Shown: positions 48,630-60,707 of the stretch, in pieces | How positions within the stretch are numbered: position 1 is the stretch's first letter | How the letters are laid out: the number at the start of each line of letters is the position of its first letter | From: Phoronis australis | Lineage: Eukaryota; Phoronida; Phoronidae | Direction: 5' to 3' | DNA length: 64,000 nucleotides | Assembly (NCBI GenBank): GCA_002633005.1 | Contig: NMRA01000868.1 | Span: 2,927-66,926, forward strand | Translations under genes and position numbers: made by a program | Notes under the pieces: generated by a model | Seen by the model: the letters and a program-made list of their open reading frames with translations, nothing else | Database searches by the model: none | What the model was told of the DNA's origin: nothing

Positions 48630-48742
48630 TCCCTCGACCCCTCGATACCCACATTCCACGACCTCTTCGACCCACAACCCCTCGACCCACAACGCTCTCG
48701 ACCTTCAACCCCTTCGACCCACGGCCCACAACCCCCACGACC
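48630..48742. repeat. Minisatellite of CGACCCACAAC-type units
   Basis: Imperfect repeats of about 13-17 bp built on CCTCGACCCACAACC; on the other strand the unit is rich in GGGTCGAGG. Confidence 0.7.
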
Positions 48743-49837
48743 AAGTGTACACTGGACCTGAACATAGAACAAGCGGTGACTTGCAGTTCCAATAAGTCTG
48801 GCCGTAAGCTAGGATAGCTTTTCCCCCCTTTTTTGCAGTCAAGAGAATGGACAACAAAAATGAACAACGCGATCAAATAAGAAAAAGCATCATTTTAGAT
48901 AGTATTTTGGTTGTGAAAAAAATCCTTTTGGGCTGCACTTTACGCGTACATCTTCTATAGGAGTGCCCTTTGGGCTCACAGGGCATGGATTTGACTACCC
49001 ATTATCATTTTATTACTTTTGCATTACTATTACTAAATTAATACTATTAATCGTTATCGTTATTATTATCGTTATCGTTGTTGTTCTTGTTGTTATTGCT
49101 GAATTTACTTCACGAGGACACCGGGCAATATAAACACTACATGTTTAGCAAAATTCTAATACAACATGGTCCTCAAAGATTTTATAATCGTCTCATTTAT
49201 GGTTTTTACTGGGTTTCCAATAATGGACTGTCAGTGCTACACTGTATTTTGAAATTACTTTAAAGGGGTCCCTAAGTTCAGCCTTAACGACATTGTGAGA
49301 AATGTTTGACAGCTGTGATTGCAGAGCAGGCCTAATTTTTGGAAACAAGGAGGTTGAGATTTATAATCCTGTTTAAACGAAACCCAACTTTAAAAAGATG
49401 TATGAACTATCGGCAGGCATAACAAATATAAGTATATCCTTTTGTAATTCTCCTCGCAGACCTGAATCCGGGACTGTATTTTTTAATTCCGACTTACATC
49501 TTAACGTGAAAGTACCAACAGTTTTATCTTTTTTCCTCTTGTTGAAAACATTCATTTTCCAAGAACTGGGACTGGTTCCATGATGATGTGTAAGTTTAAA
49601 AACTGGGTCAAGTTGAACTCTGGGGGGAAGACATTTTTCCTAGGACAGACGACAAGTCGGCTCTGGCTGCGGTCACCGGGTCATCAGAAAAGCTGATAAC
49701 ACGCACCAATTTTTTGTGGAACGTGCCCCTATATACTGAGAAGAGTACGGTGATTTAACTGAGTGATTTGAGCTAGGTTTTATTGAAAGTGGGTTGTATC
49801 GGGCAAACACGGCCAGGGTCGAAGTCAGCCATGTTTA

Positions 49838-51047
49838 ATATATATAGATTATTACATGGCGAAGTCGTTATCCCCCGTTATCTAGAGCCCGAGTGGATTT
49901 TGGAGAATTATCGCCCTCGGGGCTGACGCCCCTCGGGTGATAATTCTCCAAAATCCACGAGGGCTCTAGATAAGGGGGATAACGGCTGAGAACATGTAAT
50001 AATCTATTTATACCACATACTAAACGAGAAACATTGCAATGAATCGATTTACCTTTTCTGACTCTCCACGGCTTTGTAACTACTTTCTATGTCAGAGGCC
50101 GGGGTCGGAGGTCGTGACCTTTTAAGAAAAGCCCGGTTATTTTTGTCAAATATTGCTTTTACTCAAAACCAATTGAAAACTTAAATATTATAGAAATAAA
50201 TTGAATTTATAAAGTAAGGTTTACCAACTATTATAGCTTAAAACACGTTTTCTTCANNNNNNNNNNNNNNNNNNNNNNNNNNNNNNNNNNNNNNNNNNNN
50301 NNNNNNNNNNNNNNNNNNNNNNNNNNNNNNNNNNNNNNNNNNNNNNNNNNNNNNNNNNNNNNNNNNNNNNNNNNNNNNNNNNNNNNNNNNNNNNNNNNNN
50401 NNNNNNNNNNNNNNNNNNNNNNNNNNNNNNNNNNNNNNNNNNNNNNNNNNNNNNNNNNNNNNNNNNNNTTCAGTGAAATTTTTCTCTCATGTCCTCTTAC
50501 TTGTAAATCACCGATCTCCAGTTTGAATGCGGGTATCGTGTCGTCAGGATCTTTGACTTGAGAATTATATTCAGTTACCAGTGGTAACCTACTTTAGCAG
50601 ACGATAATTTCCCGGTCGAAGCTTAGCGTGTAAAAAACGTGTTTTAAGCTATAGTAGTTGCTTAACCTAAATTTAGAGATTCACTTCATTTCTATTTTGT
50701 TTAAATTTCTAATTGGTTTTGAGTATAAGCATTATTTGACAAAAATAGCTCGGCTTTTCTTAAAAGGTCACGACCTCCGACCCCGGTCCTCTGACATAGA
50801 AAGTAGTTACAATGCCGAGGCGAGTCGAGAAAGGTAGATAGATTCATTGCAATGTTTCTCGTTTAGTATGTGGTATAAATAGATTATTACATGTTCTCAG
50901 TCGTTATCCCCCTTATCTAGAGCCCTCGTGGATTTTGCAGAATTATCACCCTCGGGGCTGATGCCCCTCGGGCGATAATTCTCCAAAATCCACTCGGGCT
51001 CTAGATAACGGGGGATAATGACTTCGCCATGTAATAATCTATATTTA
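49838..51047. mobile_element. 1.2-kb palindromic element around an assembly gap
   Basis: About 49838-50256 and 50630-51047 are reverse complements at high identity. The outer ends read TAGATTATTACATGGCGAAG. Each end is itself a hairpin of about 170 bp (49846-50013 and 50879-51046), with the GC-rich stem CCCTCGGGG at its tip. No protein is encoded in what is sequenced. The layout fits a foldback transposon or a long-TIR non-autonomous DNA element; the class is unknown. Confidence 0.75.
50257..50468. other. Assembly gap (212 N)
   Basis: Runs of N close to the centre of the palindromic element. Confidence 0.99.
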
Positions 51048-51659
51048 TGCGATATATAAAAAGAGGGTTAATCCTATTATCTGCTTACAACGGATGATGT
51101 TGACGGGGAGCTGGCGCCTCGTGAGACACTTGGCTTTACGTTCATTATTAGAAGAAGATTCAATATCTGTATATACTTATAATGTCCTTTGGACTACCGA
51201 ACACTGAAAAAATTGCAATTTCAATTGAAGCTAATGAAAGAACATATTAGTTTAGTCAGAAACGCCGAAGGTCAACTTTTGCCAAACTATCGGAGCTTTA
51301 AACTATCGACCGAGATCCGGTTTGAGCAAAATGACCCTGACCATTCAGTGTGTCAATTTAATGTTTTCAATTTCTCTAGAAAAGTTGCCCATTTTTACGA
51401 ATACACGTCACGATTTGAATTTTTGCTACCTCAACTATTTTAGACAGGTTTGCCATCATAAGAACAATGATAATTCTCTCAGCTTTTAAGATGTTTGAAA
51501 TACGGGACTGTGCGCCACTGGTTAAATATGTTACTTCCTTCTTCTCAAACAAGGCATTTTGCTGTTGCATTAGTAAAAATCTTTCAACCTGCCCGAAAAT
51601 AAATGCGTGCTTTTATTTTCTTCCACCACAACGTCTTTACGAAATTCGCATCTAAGGTG

Positions 51660-52215
51660 GTAGACATAACCCGTCACCATCAGAAGCTTTGTGTAGATCC
51701 TGTTGTGCGGAGTGGCGCCATATTACTGCATTAGCGATGACTACAAGGCAATAAAATTGGATCCCAATATTAGATGGTTCCAATTTAGAATACTACACAG
51801 GATTATTGCAACAAATACCATTTAGTCGAAATCGATGTTTGGGATTCTAATTTATGTTCCTTTTGTAATAAAGCCCCAGATACGCTGTCACACCTTCTTT
51901 GGGAGTGTCGCCTTGTACAAGATTTCTGGAAGGAGTTCCAAAAGCTGCTTCAAAAGTGTCTCATTCAGCTTCCCAACTGTCTCTCTTACGAATGTGTTAT
52001 TCTTGAACTTGATTTATCAGTTTGCTTCTACTAGCCAAATGGTACATTTACAAGGAGAGATGTCACAAAATATAATTAATTTTCACAAGTTCGTTAAATA
52101 TACTTATGAGTACCATAATGTTGAAAAATTAATTGCAAATACATGTATAAACTTTGTACATGTGTTTGACAGCTTCTCTGCGAAATGGGAAGATTTCACT
52201 GTTCACGTTAACTCC
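51660..52215 (+). pseudogene. LINE ORF2 C-terminal part with zinc-binding tail, decayed
   Basis: The plus strand reads IRWFQFRILHRIIATNT, a stop, and then in another frame VWDSNLCSFCNKAPDTL, SHLLWECRLVQDFWKEFQ. The C-x2-C...H...C pattern with W-x-C is the zinc-binding reverse transcriptase tail (zf-RVT style) of LINEs. Further on, FTRRDVTK may be the last trace. Stops separate the blocks. It differs from the LINE at 15643-17680, which has no such tail visible. Confidence 0.75.
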
Positions 52216-52229
52216 ATGTAGAAGCCGTT

Positions 52230-54255
52230 TTCTTTATACGAGATACGAGAATGGTTTCTCTTGAGGTGTGCATGCGTGAATGGATTTGCTTATTTGTTTG
52301 TTTGTTTTGTGTACTTGTTTATAAATGATGGTCATAGTTGTTGAGGGTGGTGTCGTCGTTGTTGAACCATCAACGTCAGAGTCACTGCTCGACGTGGTTG
52401 CCATGGTTATCAGGCATGTGTTATCCATATCTCGTTGCGACATGTGTCTTATTTCATCAGTGTTTGGATAAATTTGCATTATTAAATCAGTGCTATTATC
52501 AAGCTTTTTGCATTTTTAAGGACACGTGTTTGTTCAAAATGGTGTAATTTCTAAAAACACATTTGACGCTCAATGTCGTTACTTACACTTTCATTAATCA
52601 GTGTGTGTAACATTTTATCCATGGCAATCGCTATAGAGTTAGTTTCAAATAAACACACTTCAGAGTATGCACTAAAAAAGTTCCAAACACGCAATTCGGG
52701 AACACATACGGCGTGACTTTACTTTAATTTGAAGCGATGCGTTGTTGATCCAGTCTGCAGGTTTTGAACAGTTGTCGGCATTGCAGGGCGTAAAAAGCGG
52801 GAGCCGAGGGAGGGCAAGTTCCCGCCAGTAATGTTCAGGCTTCTGAACTGAGTTGGGGAAACATACTTAGGCGGCTTGTCATAGGCAATCGATTAAACAA
52901 ACTCGCCAAGAGACAAAATTCAAAAGAACATTTCCCAACCTCCAGTGCTTCATCTACCATTTAAGCGCCCTGAGCATGGAATAAGAAAGCCATCTGTCGG
53001 TCTTCCCTTTTTTTCTCAAAATTTGATGATGTTGTTGAAAATGCTAAATCCTTCTATGGACCCAGGCATTGAAGGGACCGTATTAATGAAGTCACTCTTT
53101 GTGTGCGTTTTTCTTGAGGACTTCGTTTTGGTTAAATCGTACAGCCTTTCAAGTATGCTAAGTACATGTACAGACCCTTCGTGGAGGTTAACACGAAGAT
53201 AAAACTGACAATCACTCTTAACCCAACCATTTGCCAGCTGCGGAATGGATGGGCACGCCTATTGTTTTTTTCACCCTTTCGCTGTTTATTTTTTTTCTTG
53301 ATATACCGTCTAAACATGTATAATAAGTATAGCGTGGAAAAACACATTTTCAATAATCCCTAGTGTATTTTCTTCCCCATAATGCATAATTTTAGTAGTT
53401 GGCTTGGACTGTTATACATATGAGTGACAATGAATCAGCTTTTCGATTAGTCTGAATTCCTGAACGGTGTTGTTGGACACCTATGCGTATGTAAAATTTG
53501 CAACAGTTGCATTTTATACATAATAGCACCTCACATAAAATGCAGTTTTGAACCAGACAACCCAGAAAAAAAACATTACGAATGGGAAATATAGTTCATT
53601 CTGTTGTACTCTTCCTGACACGTGATCGCGATTTCTTTTCGTTGTGCCTGTAGGAGTTGGGGCCACTGTGCCGTTCCCCCTTATTTCTGGTGACTAAGCC
53701 TTATGAAACACTGTTGCCCGTTTGTGAAGCCCTAAACGGGAAAAACGCCATGGTTAAATACTCCTTATACGTACATCTACATGTATACTGTTTTGTGGTT
53801 ACAGATTCCTGTGCTCCGTTGCATGAAAGAGTTTCAAATAGGCACTCGAAGAGGTTGCATAAATGTCAGTCAACACCGATTGTCCAGTCTTGTGCTGTTT
53901 GAGTCTCGTTACCGTGTCGATTTTTGAGTTTCATAAAAATAGAGAGTGAACTCTACGTTGAATTCTGAATATTATTATTGAAACATATTTGGACCTTTGC
54001 TTGCAATGCCCCTAATTTAAGGACTAGGACCCTAAATTTTTTACTGAATTAAGCATTAGCCAAAGATGAGCTCACAAACAAACATAGCATGATAGAGAGT
54101 ATTACATTTGTGCCTTAAGAACGAGAAAATGCGAAAAGGATTTACGAAACTTGCTTGAGCTCTTATTCGGGACTGTTTCATCCAACAGGACACTAGGCAT
54201 CAGTAAGTTCGCACTTGATAATAACTTGACAATAATTGTGTCTGTATAACAAGGG
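52230..54255. other. Intron sequence without recognisable genes
   Basis: Unassigned short frames only. Confidence 0.45.
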
Positions 54256-54262
54256 TGCTCAC

Positions 54263-54426
54263 CGCGCCTTTTTGTAATCCACACCAGATTCTGCACATTG
54301 CATGGTCCGGAATACCATCGTAGATGAGAGGTTTCACATTCGATTGATAGTTGTAACAGCCTTGTTTAAACGTATCGCCAATAAAGCTTCGTTCAAACGC
54401 ATTCGGAGGTAGGGAACACTGCATAC
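54263..54426 (-). CDS. Exon: N-terminal half of first WSC domain (most 5' exon recognised)
   Basis: The frame reads MQCSLPPNAFERSF, then KQGCYNYQ, DGIPDHAMCRIWCGLQ, ending at a GTGAGC donor (54257-54262) in phase 0. GCY and the spaced MCRIWC pair match the first half of a WSC domain, and the second half follows in the exon at 47332-47500. The acceptor is taken as ATAATCCAG with two bases (GT) completing a codon, which gives the phase-1 entry seen in the rest of the gene; a second AG eight bases inside (ATGCAG) is an alternative. The internal methionine is therefore probably not the start. Exons with the initiator and signal peptide should lie at higher coordinates but were not identified. Confidence 0.68.
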
Positions 54427-54544
54427 CTGGATTATAAAACTAGTATATTCTGTTCTGTTCACTTTTCGTGCACATGAATCACCAATCCAAAATCAAATAA
54501 TGTTTTCAATAAAAAGACCATCTTAAAATTGGAGTTGATCATGG

Positions 54545-55090
54545 CACCGGTCAATAAATAATTGCGCTCACCCATCCACGGGGAAAAGCGTGGCATTAAT
54601 AAAATTTGAATTTGACTCTACATGTGGGGCGTGCATAGAATCTCAAAAATGCTGTTATTAGGAAACGAGGACGGCAGAAGTATCTTGAATTTGGATCGCA
54701 TTTTAATGGGCAACTTTCGATGCAAATGATAACGCGCGTCTTTATCCTCCTATCGTACCACAGGCCAAGACCTTATGTTGTCAGCAATGCATTTTTCAAT
54801 CAAGCGGGAAAACCGGTGTCGCCGTCCGCGCTGTGTTGTACACAGCAATTATCGCAACTGCGGTGTAAAACGTGGCAATAGCAAAATTATAAATTGACTC
54901 TAACGTGTCCAGAGAATGCCTGAAATGTTATCATTAGGAAACCGAGTCGTTCAGAGGTATCTTGCACAAGTACTTGGACCATGAATTTCTCAATTAACCG
55001 AGAAAACCCTTCAAATCACGAAAGTTGATTTTAAGCTCCTATTTCGTTGTACTGACCAGTCGTTGCGTAAGCGATGTCTTCACGGCAATA
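54545..55090. repeat. Diverged tandem duplication, about 275-bp unit
   Basis: 54545-54815 and 54820-55090 share ACCGGT, CGTGGCA, AATTTGACTCTA/AATTGACTCTAA and TTAGGAAAC, AAGTATCTTG/AGGTATCTTG in the same order. Confidence 0.5.
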
Positions 55091-55099
55091 AACTATTGG

Positions 55100-58000
55100 C
55101 TGAAATTTCTTGAAATGCTAAGGACAGGAACTGATGCTAATTTCTTTTTGCGTTTGACTTCTGAATTTGAACTTCTCGTAAACAGAAAAATTACGATACA
55201 AATTGCCAAAACTCAGAGATGTGATATTATTTGATGGCATCAGTTATTATTTGATTTGTGTATGCCCTTAAGTGTTTATTCAGCGTGGTAGACATTTTGC
55301 GTTTCTGTCTTGAAATTTCGGACAAAAGAATGAGCCTGGCGATTATCAAAAGAACAATTTATATCAGGACTCTGAAAACCGGTGTCGTGTGGCGCTACGG
55401 ACTATACGGGTGTTAGTTGTAATGTTCCCAACAAGGAACACACTTACTAAGACGGTAAACAATCATTCTCAGTCATCATCTTTTCCTGCACGTTGCCTCC
55501 GCATTCTTTTGTTAGTTTGCAATCGCGATCATCCACGTGACACTTCGTACAGTATTGTGAATTTCCCGTTTGACCGAGGTTAGTATGGCTATCAAATCAA
55601 CTCTAAATTCATTACTTTATATTCGTTTTGTCGTTTTTGTTGATAAAGCGAGAATCTGGAGGAAAGGTTCCAGATAACAAGCAACTTTGTGATAAATTTA
55701 GTCACCATGGCGGACAATAGGTGGCCGTTTCACATGCACAATAATTAGAGCAAATAGTGGTTTTGAATGATTTGGTGGACAGAAATTCAATTAATACACA
55801 TTAACAAATTAGTTATTAAAGCAAAGGAAATAGTTCCACTGTCAATCCCTCCGAGTTTTTAATTGTTTTAGTTCAATAATTTACATGACCTACATGTATT
55901 TGACATCGGATTGAATCGACATTTCCCGTTATGAGCTGCAGCCATTGGCTTTGTTGAGGATACATGTACATATTTGCAGTGGGAAAAACATGGACAGGAC
56001 GTCATTGCTCGTTAATATGTATGTCAAAAGGTTTTCTTCTTCGTAATGGGTAAGTCCATATTCGATTGTAGACTGTGTTTCCGGCTAAAATAAAATTCCC
56101 TGGCCACTTACAAAATGCCAACTGAGTCTCATAGGCAACACGATACTTAGTTGTGCAAGAATTATCGAAATCGGATCGTGTTTGAGAAATTTATGCATTT
56201 TGGTCTCTGAATTTCATGAACTTTAACGTTACTAGAAGCCATTTTAAAAAAATCCCATGTGTCAACCGTACTAATTAAGCAATCGTTTGGATATGACTAG
56301 CAATAATTAAATACCCATTCATAATCACTAAGGTTGAGTTTGGTTATTCAGTGAAAACTGGTAGGGTTCATCTTAAAACAGAAATTTTTTGCGAAATTTG
56401 TAAATTCTGTGTTTCTAACCCTTTACTACTGTAATAAAGGTTTAATAGTAAAAAGAACTGCAGAACATGTTAATCTGGGGAACAAATAAAATTACTGTAT
56501 TTAGTATCTAAACAAACCAAGAGTTTGGATATTTACTGGGTGCTGATGTGTAGAAAACGGGCCAAAAGCTAATAAAATGTAATGCACGTACCCCGAAAGG
56601 AAATTTACTTGTACAAATGGCCATTGCAACTGCAATTATTTGCTACCTTTTGATTAGCAACTTGATGCTTATGATGAAAAATAAATGTCCATAGAGCGTA
56701 ACGTTAACAAGTGATGCGCTGAAGAAATAGTGATGAAGTACATGTATACGTACCGCTTTTTGTACTGTGCTTACACAAGGTGTTACCAACCACCATGGTA
56801 GTTGAGCATCACTGGTCACAGACAGTTTCCTCCCTTACATATATTACGTTAAAAAGGTGATTCTTTGTACAAATACTTTAGTTTTAGTGAAATTTTAGCA
56901 TTTGTGTAGTGTCTACTTGTTTACTGTTTATAAGTTTAACACTGGACCTAGCAATGATTCAGCTATGTTGATTAACAGGTGAATATATTGAAAACTAGGA
57001 TAATAGCACCAACAAAGATTTGTAAAAATATTTACTTGCAGTTTTGTTTTTCTAAGAGTCATATTACAAAGGAAAAGGTCCTCATCATACTGTGTTGTGT
57101 TAAGGTATGTAATGCATCATCATCTAGAACAACTTTGTCCACACGCTAATGGTTTTTCATAATTTTGCTATCTCAAAATTCTTCAATTAAATCAAGAAAT
57201 TAATAAATTAATAGCTATTTTTTGATTTTTTGCTTGTTAGAATTTGGTTGTTTCCACAAGTTGTATTTTACGTACCTTTTGACCTCTTATACAACTGTAG
57301 TGTATCAAGTCATAAAAGTTTATTCGGTGGTCCTGGTACAAAATTATTTTAGATTACAATTCTGGAATTGCGGGACTCCAAAATGCCCCAGCTTTTATAG
57401 TTATATGAAACCCATCGTTTTTCACTAAATGTGGCCAACGAATATGGACCTTGATTGTGGTTTACTCATAAGGCATTGGTGCACCCCACCTCTCAACAAT
57501 GGAAATTTGCCGGCATCGTGATAAAAGGAATGACGTTAAAACGCTGTTGATAGCAGTAGGTTGAAGACTCGTGTCTCCATAACATGGGCTCTGTAGTTGA
57601 AGCTGAACGTGTATCCAGCAACGACCTGATCGCTGTCTAGCGATTTAGTGGATTTCATTACGTCACTTAGCCCATTCTTTTTACGCACCGACCTGTGGTT
57701 CTGGTTGCATGTAAGTAATCATCTTAACATTAATATGTTTTTAGCTCTAGTCTCAGAGCGTCTTTCGACAACCACTAAATACATATTTTCCCAAATACAT
57801 ACTGCCATTTCCTATCAAAAAATCATGTTATCTTGGAATGTCCGAACAAAACCAAAAGCACACGGATTGGCTCTGCTGTTCCGTATTCCAGTAAAGTAAA
57901 GTGACGTATGCATTAGCCGTACTTCCATACATACGGGGTAAAACTACATTTTTTGGTATTAAAGTAACGTTACATTATTTTTTTGGAAAAAGAGTCATTT

Positions 58001-58250
58001 GGTTTCCATGTATTTTTTGGAATTAACAATGAAAATCTAAGATTCTTAATCATAACAAGTGTGTATACGTAACTTTCGAAAAACTTATTCGTGCATTGAT
58101 TTGCGTAACTACGTGAAAGTGTATTTGTGTGTGTGTGTGCATGTATATGTTATTGCTGTTTTCAACTGCTCCTATACTTTATTTATGCAACGTTTACATG
58201 TTGTCAAGATCTTTATTTTTCAAATTCTACTGCTGAGCAGTAATTGCACA
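55100..58250. other. No recognisable gene
   Basis: Should contain, or lead towards, the missing 5' exons of the WSC/kringle gene, but I could not pick out a signal-peptide exon. A (GT)n tract is at about 58127-58139. Confidence 0.4.
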
Positions 58251-58348
58251 TGTACTGTATAACTACATGTATGCCCGTGAAATAAAATACAAGAGGAAAA
58301 GTTTCATTTGTAAAGGGAGGCAATCCAATACACTTTATTGCTGGAACA

Positions 58349-58510
58349 CGCGCAGAGTACTGTTGTTCCTGGGTTTTCTTCAATTTTATTCTTATTCTTA
58401 TTCTTATTACTCTGCGCGTGTAAGCGCAGAGTACTGTTGTTCCTGGGTTTTCTTCAATTTTATTCTTATTCTTATTCTTATTCTTCTTATTCTTCTTCTT
58501 ATTCTTCTTC
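58349..58510. repeat. Two direct copies of a 71-bp unit plus (TTATTC)n
   Basis: GCGCAGAGTACTGTTGTTCC and the following bases occur at about 58351 and 58421, each followed by TTATTC runs. CTCTGCGCGTG between them can pair with the start of either unit. The low-complexity frames encode K/N-rich or Y/S-rich strings. Confidence 0.75.
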
Positions 58511-58791
58511 CGACCAACTTTGAGGCTTAATAACTCCGAATTGGGTGCAGGTACGGTCTTTAAATTCAGCATATGCATTTTGACAGTATATAAATTTTGA
58601 TTGGTTATATAATTATATTCCATATTGCACCGGAAGAGGTCGTTTGGTGCAAAGGTCATATAATTTTCAAAATGCTACTCCTCCTTCAGTTTTGAAGCTA
58701 TCTTTTTTAAATTCGGTGCACAGGTATAAGTCAACATGACAATTTAAAAAGTTACTTTTCTAAGTAATCAGGTCATCCAATCAAGTGAAAT

Positions 58792-58804
58792 AGGTCAAAG
58801 GTCA
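58792..58804 (+). promoter_or_regulatory. Perfect DR1 nuclear-receptor motif (unit 1)
   Basis: AGGTCA-A-AGGTCA, two consensus half-sites with a one-base spacer as bound by RXR, HNF4 or PPAR-type dimers. No evidence of use. Confidence 0.45.
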
Positions 58805-59225
58805 TTAGGTGCAAACTAAAATTTTGAGCTAGACACTTCAAGTTGACAGGTCTGATTGCCACAGGTAAATCAAAGCAGAATCCAAAGTTTCAGGTCATTT
58901 AGTGCAAATATGGGGTCATTAGGTGCATTTTCCTTCTGAAAATTTGACCTTTTCAATTAGCAAGTTTTCTGATGTGTTAACCGTTAGACAACTGTGATAC
59001 TCAGCGTATAACACATTTTCCATGGGCTTTGCAATAATTCTCTTAAAGGTGCTTAAAATGCACCGGATAAGGTCAATTAGTGCAAAGGTCATGTAATGTT
59101 CAAAATGTTATATCTCTTACATTTTTCAAGGAATTCTTTTCAATTTCAGCACACTAGTGTATGTAAACATAACAATTGAACAACCTACTTAACTACGCAA
59201 TAGACCTAACCAATCAGAAAAAATA

Positions 59226-59238
59226 GGTCAAAGGTCAT
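59226..59238 (+). promoter_or_regulatory. Perfect DR1 nuclear-receptor motif (unit 2)
   Basis: Same 13 bases as at 58792-58804, 434 bp further on, in the second repeat unit. Confidence 0.45.
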
Positions 59239-59644
59239 TGAGTGCAAAATTAAAATTTTGAGCTAGAGACTTCAAAATTACATATTTGTTTATTAAACGC
59301 GATTGAGTTTGAATTCTAAATTTTTGGGTCATTTGGTGCATCCATGGGGTCATTAGGTGCATTTTTCTTCTGAAAGTTTGACCAATTAAGTCATGTTGTA
59401 TTCTTAAGTGCTTAAAGCAAAACACCTGTGATTTTTAGCATTAACTATACTTTAAATTGGTTGTTCAATTATTCCCTCACTGTGGTTCATAATGCACCTG
59501 AAGAGGTCAGTTAGTGGAAAGGTCATCAAAACTTTAACATGAAATTACTCCTACAATTTTAAAGAATTTCTTTTCATATTGGTAAACGGGGTTGCTGTCA
59601 GTAACATCCCATAACAATTCCTTTAATACGCACGCGCAGAGTCC

Positions 59645-59669
59645 ATTATTGTCACGCCGTGACAATAAT
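59645..59669. repeat. 25-nt perfect palindrome
   Basis: 12-bp arms (ATTATTGTCACG and complement) around one base. Confidence 0.85.
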
Positions 59670-59774
59670 CTTTCTAGTCTTTTATTTGCCAGTGGTTCCA
59701 CTCTTGCCAGACTGTGAACTTTCCCCGCGATACCAACATCACAACTTTCCGTTCTTCGATTTACGGTAAAATTC

Positions 59775-60700
59775 ACATTGTTCCTCTTCTACATGACAGA
59801 GCACTATTTCGCCATTGATTAAAAACAGAATTTTTCAGGGGATTTTGCAACACCGCAACTTCACGCCGTCGAGTGGTTTTGGATGTTTCCTCTCCTGTTC
59901 ACCAAACACGGTATCCGGACGTTTTTGTATGCTGTGGCAAAGACTTAACTCTTACGGTGAAATAGGTTGGAATGATATTTTCCGTGACAGCAGCTCTACA
60001 TGTAATTTATTTGTTTTAACTAAACAAGCATTCCAACCTAGAAACCTTATATTCCATACCAAGATGCAATGCCGGAATAAGCCACTTCAAAAAATCCACG
60101 CATGCGCAGGTCATCCTCAGCATTGCGAGATCGAAATTGTCATTCCAGCTTTAATGAGGGTCTTGGCGTTTTGAAATTAAATACGTTTTTCTTTCAACCA
60201 TGGGTATTTTGGGTTTGAAGCTCCCCATAGTACACTCTTACTGTTGACGGAATGTAATGTGAAGACACCGGTGATGTTAGAGGAAGGTGTAAGAGCAGGA
60301 GTGTGTGAACTAGAGTAATAGGCGGCATGGAAATTATGATAGATGTAAGGGTCAGGAGGGAACTTGGTAGAAAACTCGAAAGGGAGCCGAGGAATGGAAT
60401 AAATGGACGACGAGTAAAATAAAACGCTCATCAATAAGGGTAGTTTTGGTCGTCTTCTGCGCCGTATCAGGTCATTGTAATCCGATACTCACGGTTTCCC
60501 ATTATTACGAACACTGTCAGCTGTAGATAAAGCTTAAGGTTGTACGCAACCACCTCTGGTACAATGGACAAGAACTGCGGGTTCATTTTGCCACTGCACT
60601 TTGTGTGTGTGTTCTTCTAATTTGAATACGCTGAGTGAGAATATTTTCTTCATCTAAAAGCATGGAAAATAGAAAAAAATCGGCTTTTGATATTAGCACA
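59775..60700. other. No recognisable gene
   Basis: Open frames at 59815-60174 (+) and 60177-60434 (-) have no family I can name. Confidence 0.4.
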
Positions 60701-60707
60701 AGATCTG

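Larger units (their letters stand above)
47510..49835. other. Intron sequence; simple repeats only
   Basis: Includes a (TC)n microsatellite, a short minisatellite and TTATCG/TTGTTG runs near 49045-49100. A short ATG frame at 47992 (MADHSAQRKPRNFNSSF) has no support. Confidence 0.45.
58628..59580. repeat. Tandem repeat, about 433-bp unit, two full copies and part of a third
   Basis: Units start at CACCGG/CACCTG motifs at 58628, 59061 and 59495, a constant 433-434 bp apart. Shared blocks include GGTGCAAAGGTCAT, AAAATTTTGAGCTAGA and GGGGTCATTAGGTGCATTTT. GCGCAGAGT motifs stand on both sides (58351/58421 and about 59633), so the array may lie inside one larger element. Confidence 0.8.

Noticed and set aside
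58213-58659. 148-residue K/N-rich open frame, minus strand
   Set aside because: It is the translation of TTATTC-type low-complexity repeats.
60177-60434. Serine/tyrosine/proline-rich frame, minus strand, as a 5' exon of the WSC/kringle gene
   Set aside because: No signal peptide, no clear donor in phase 1 and no family match.
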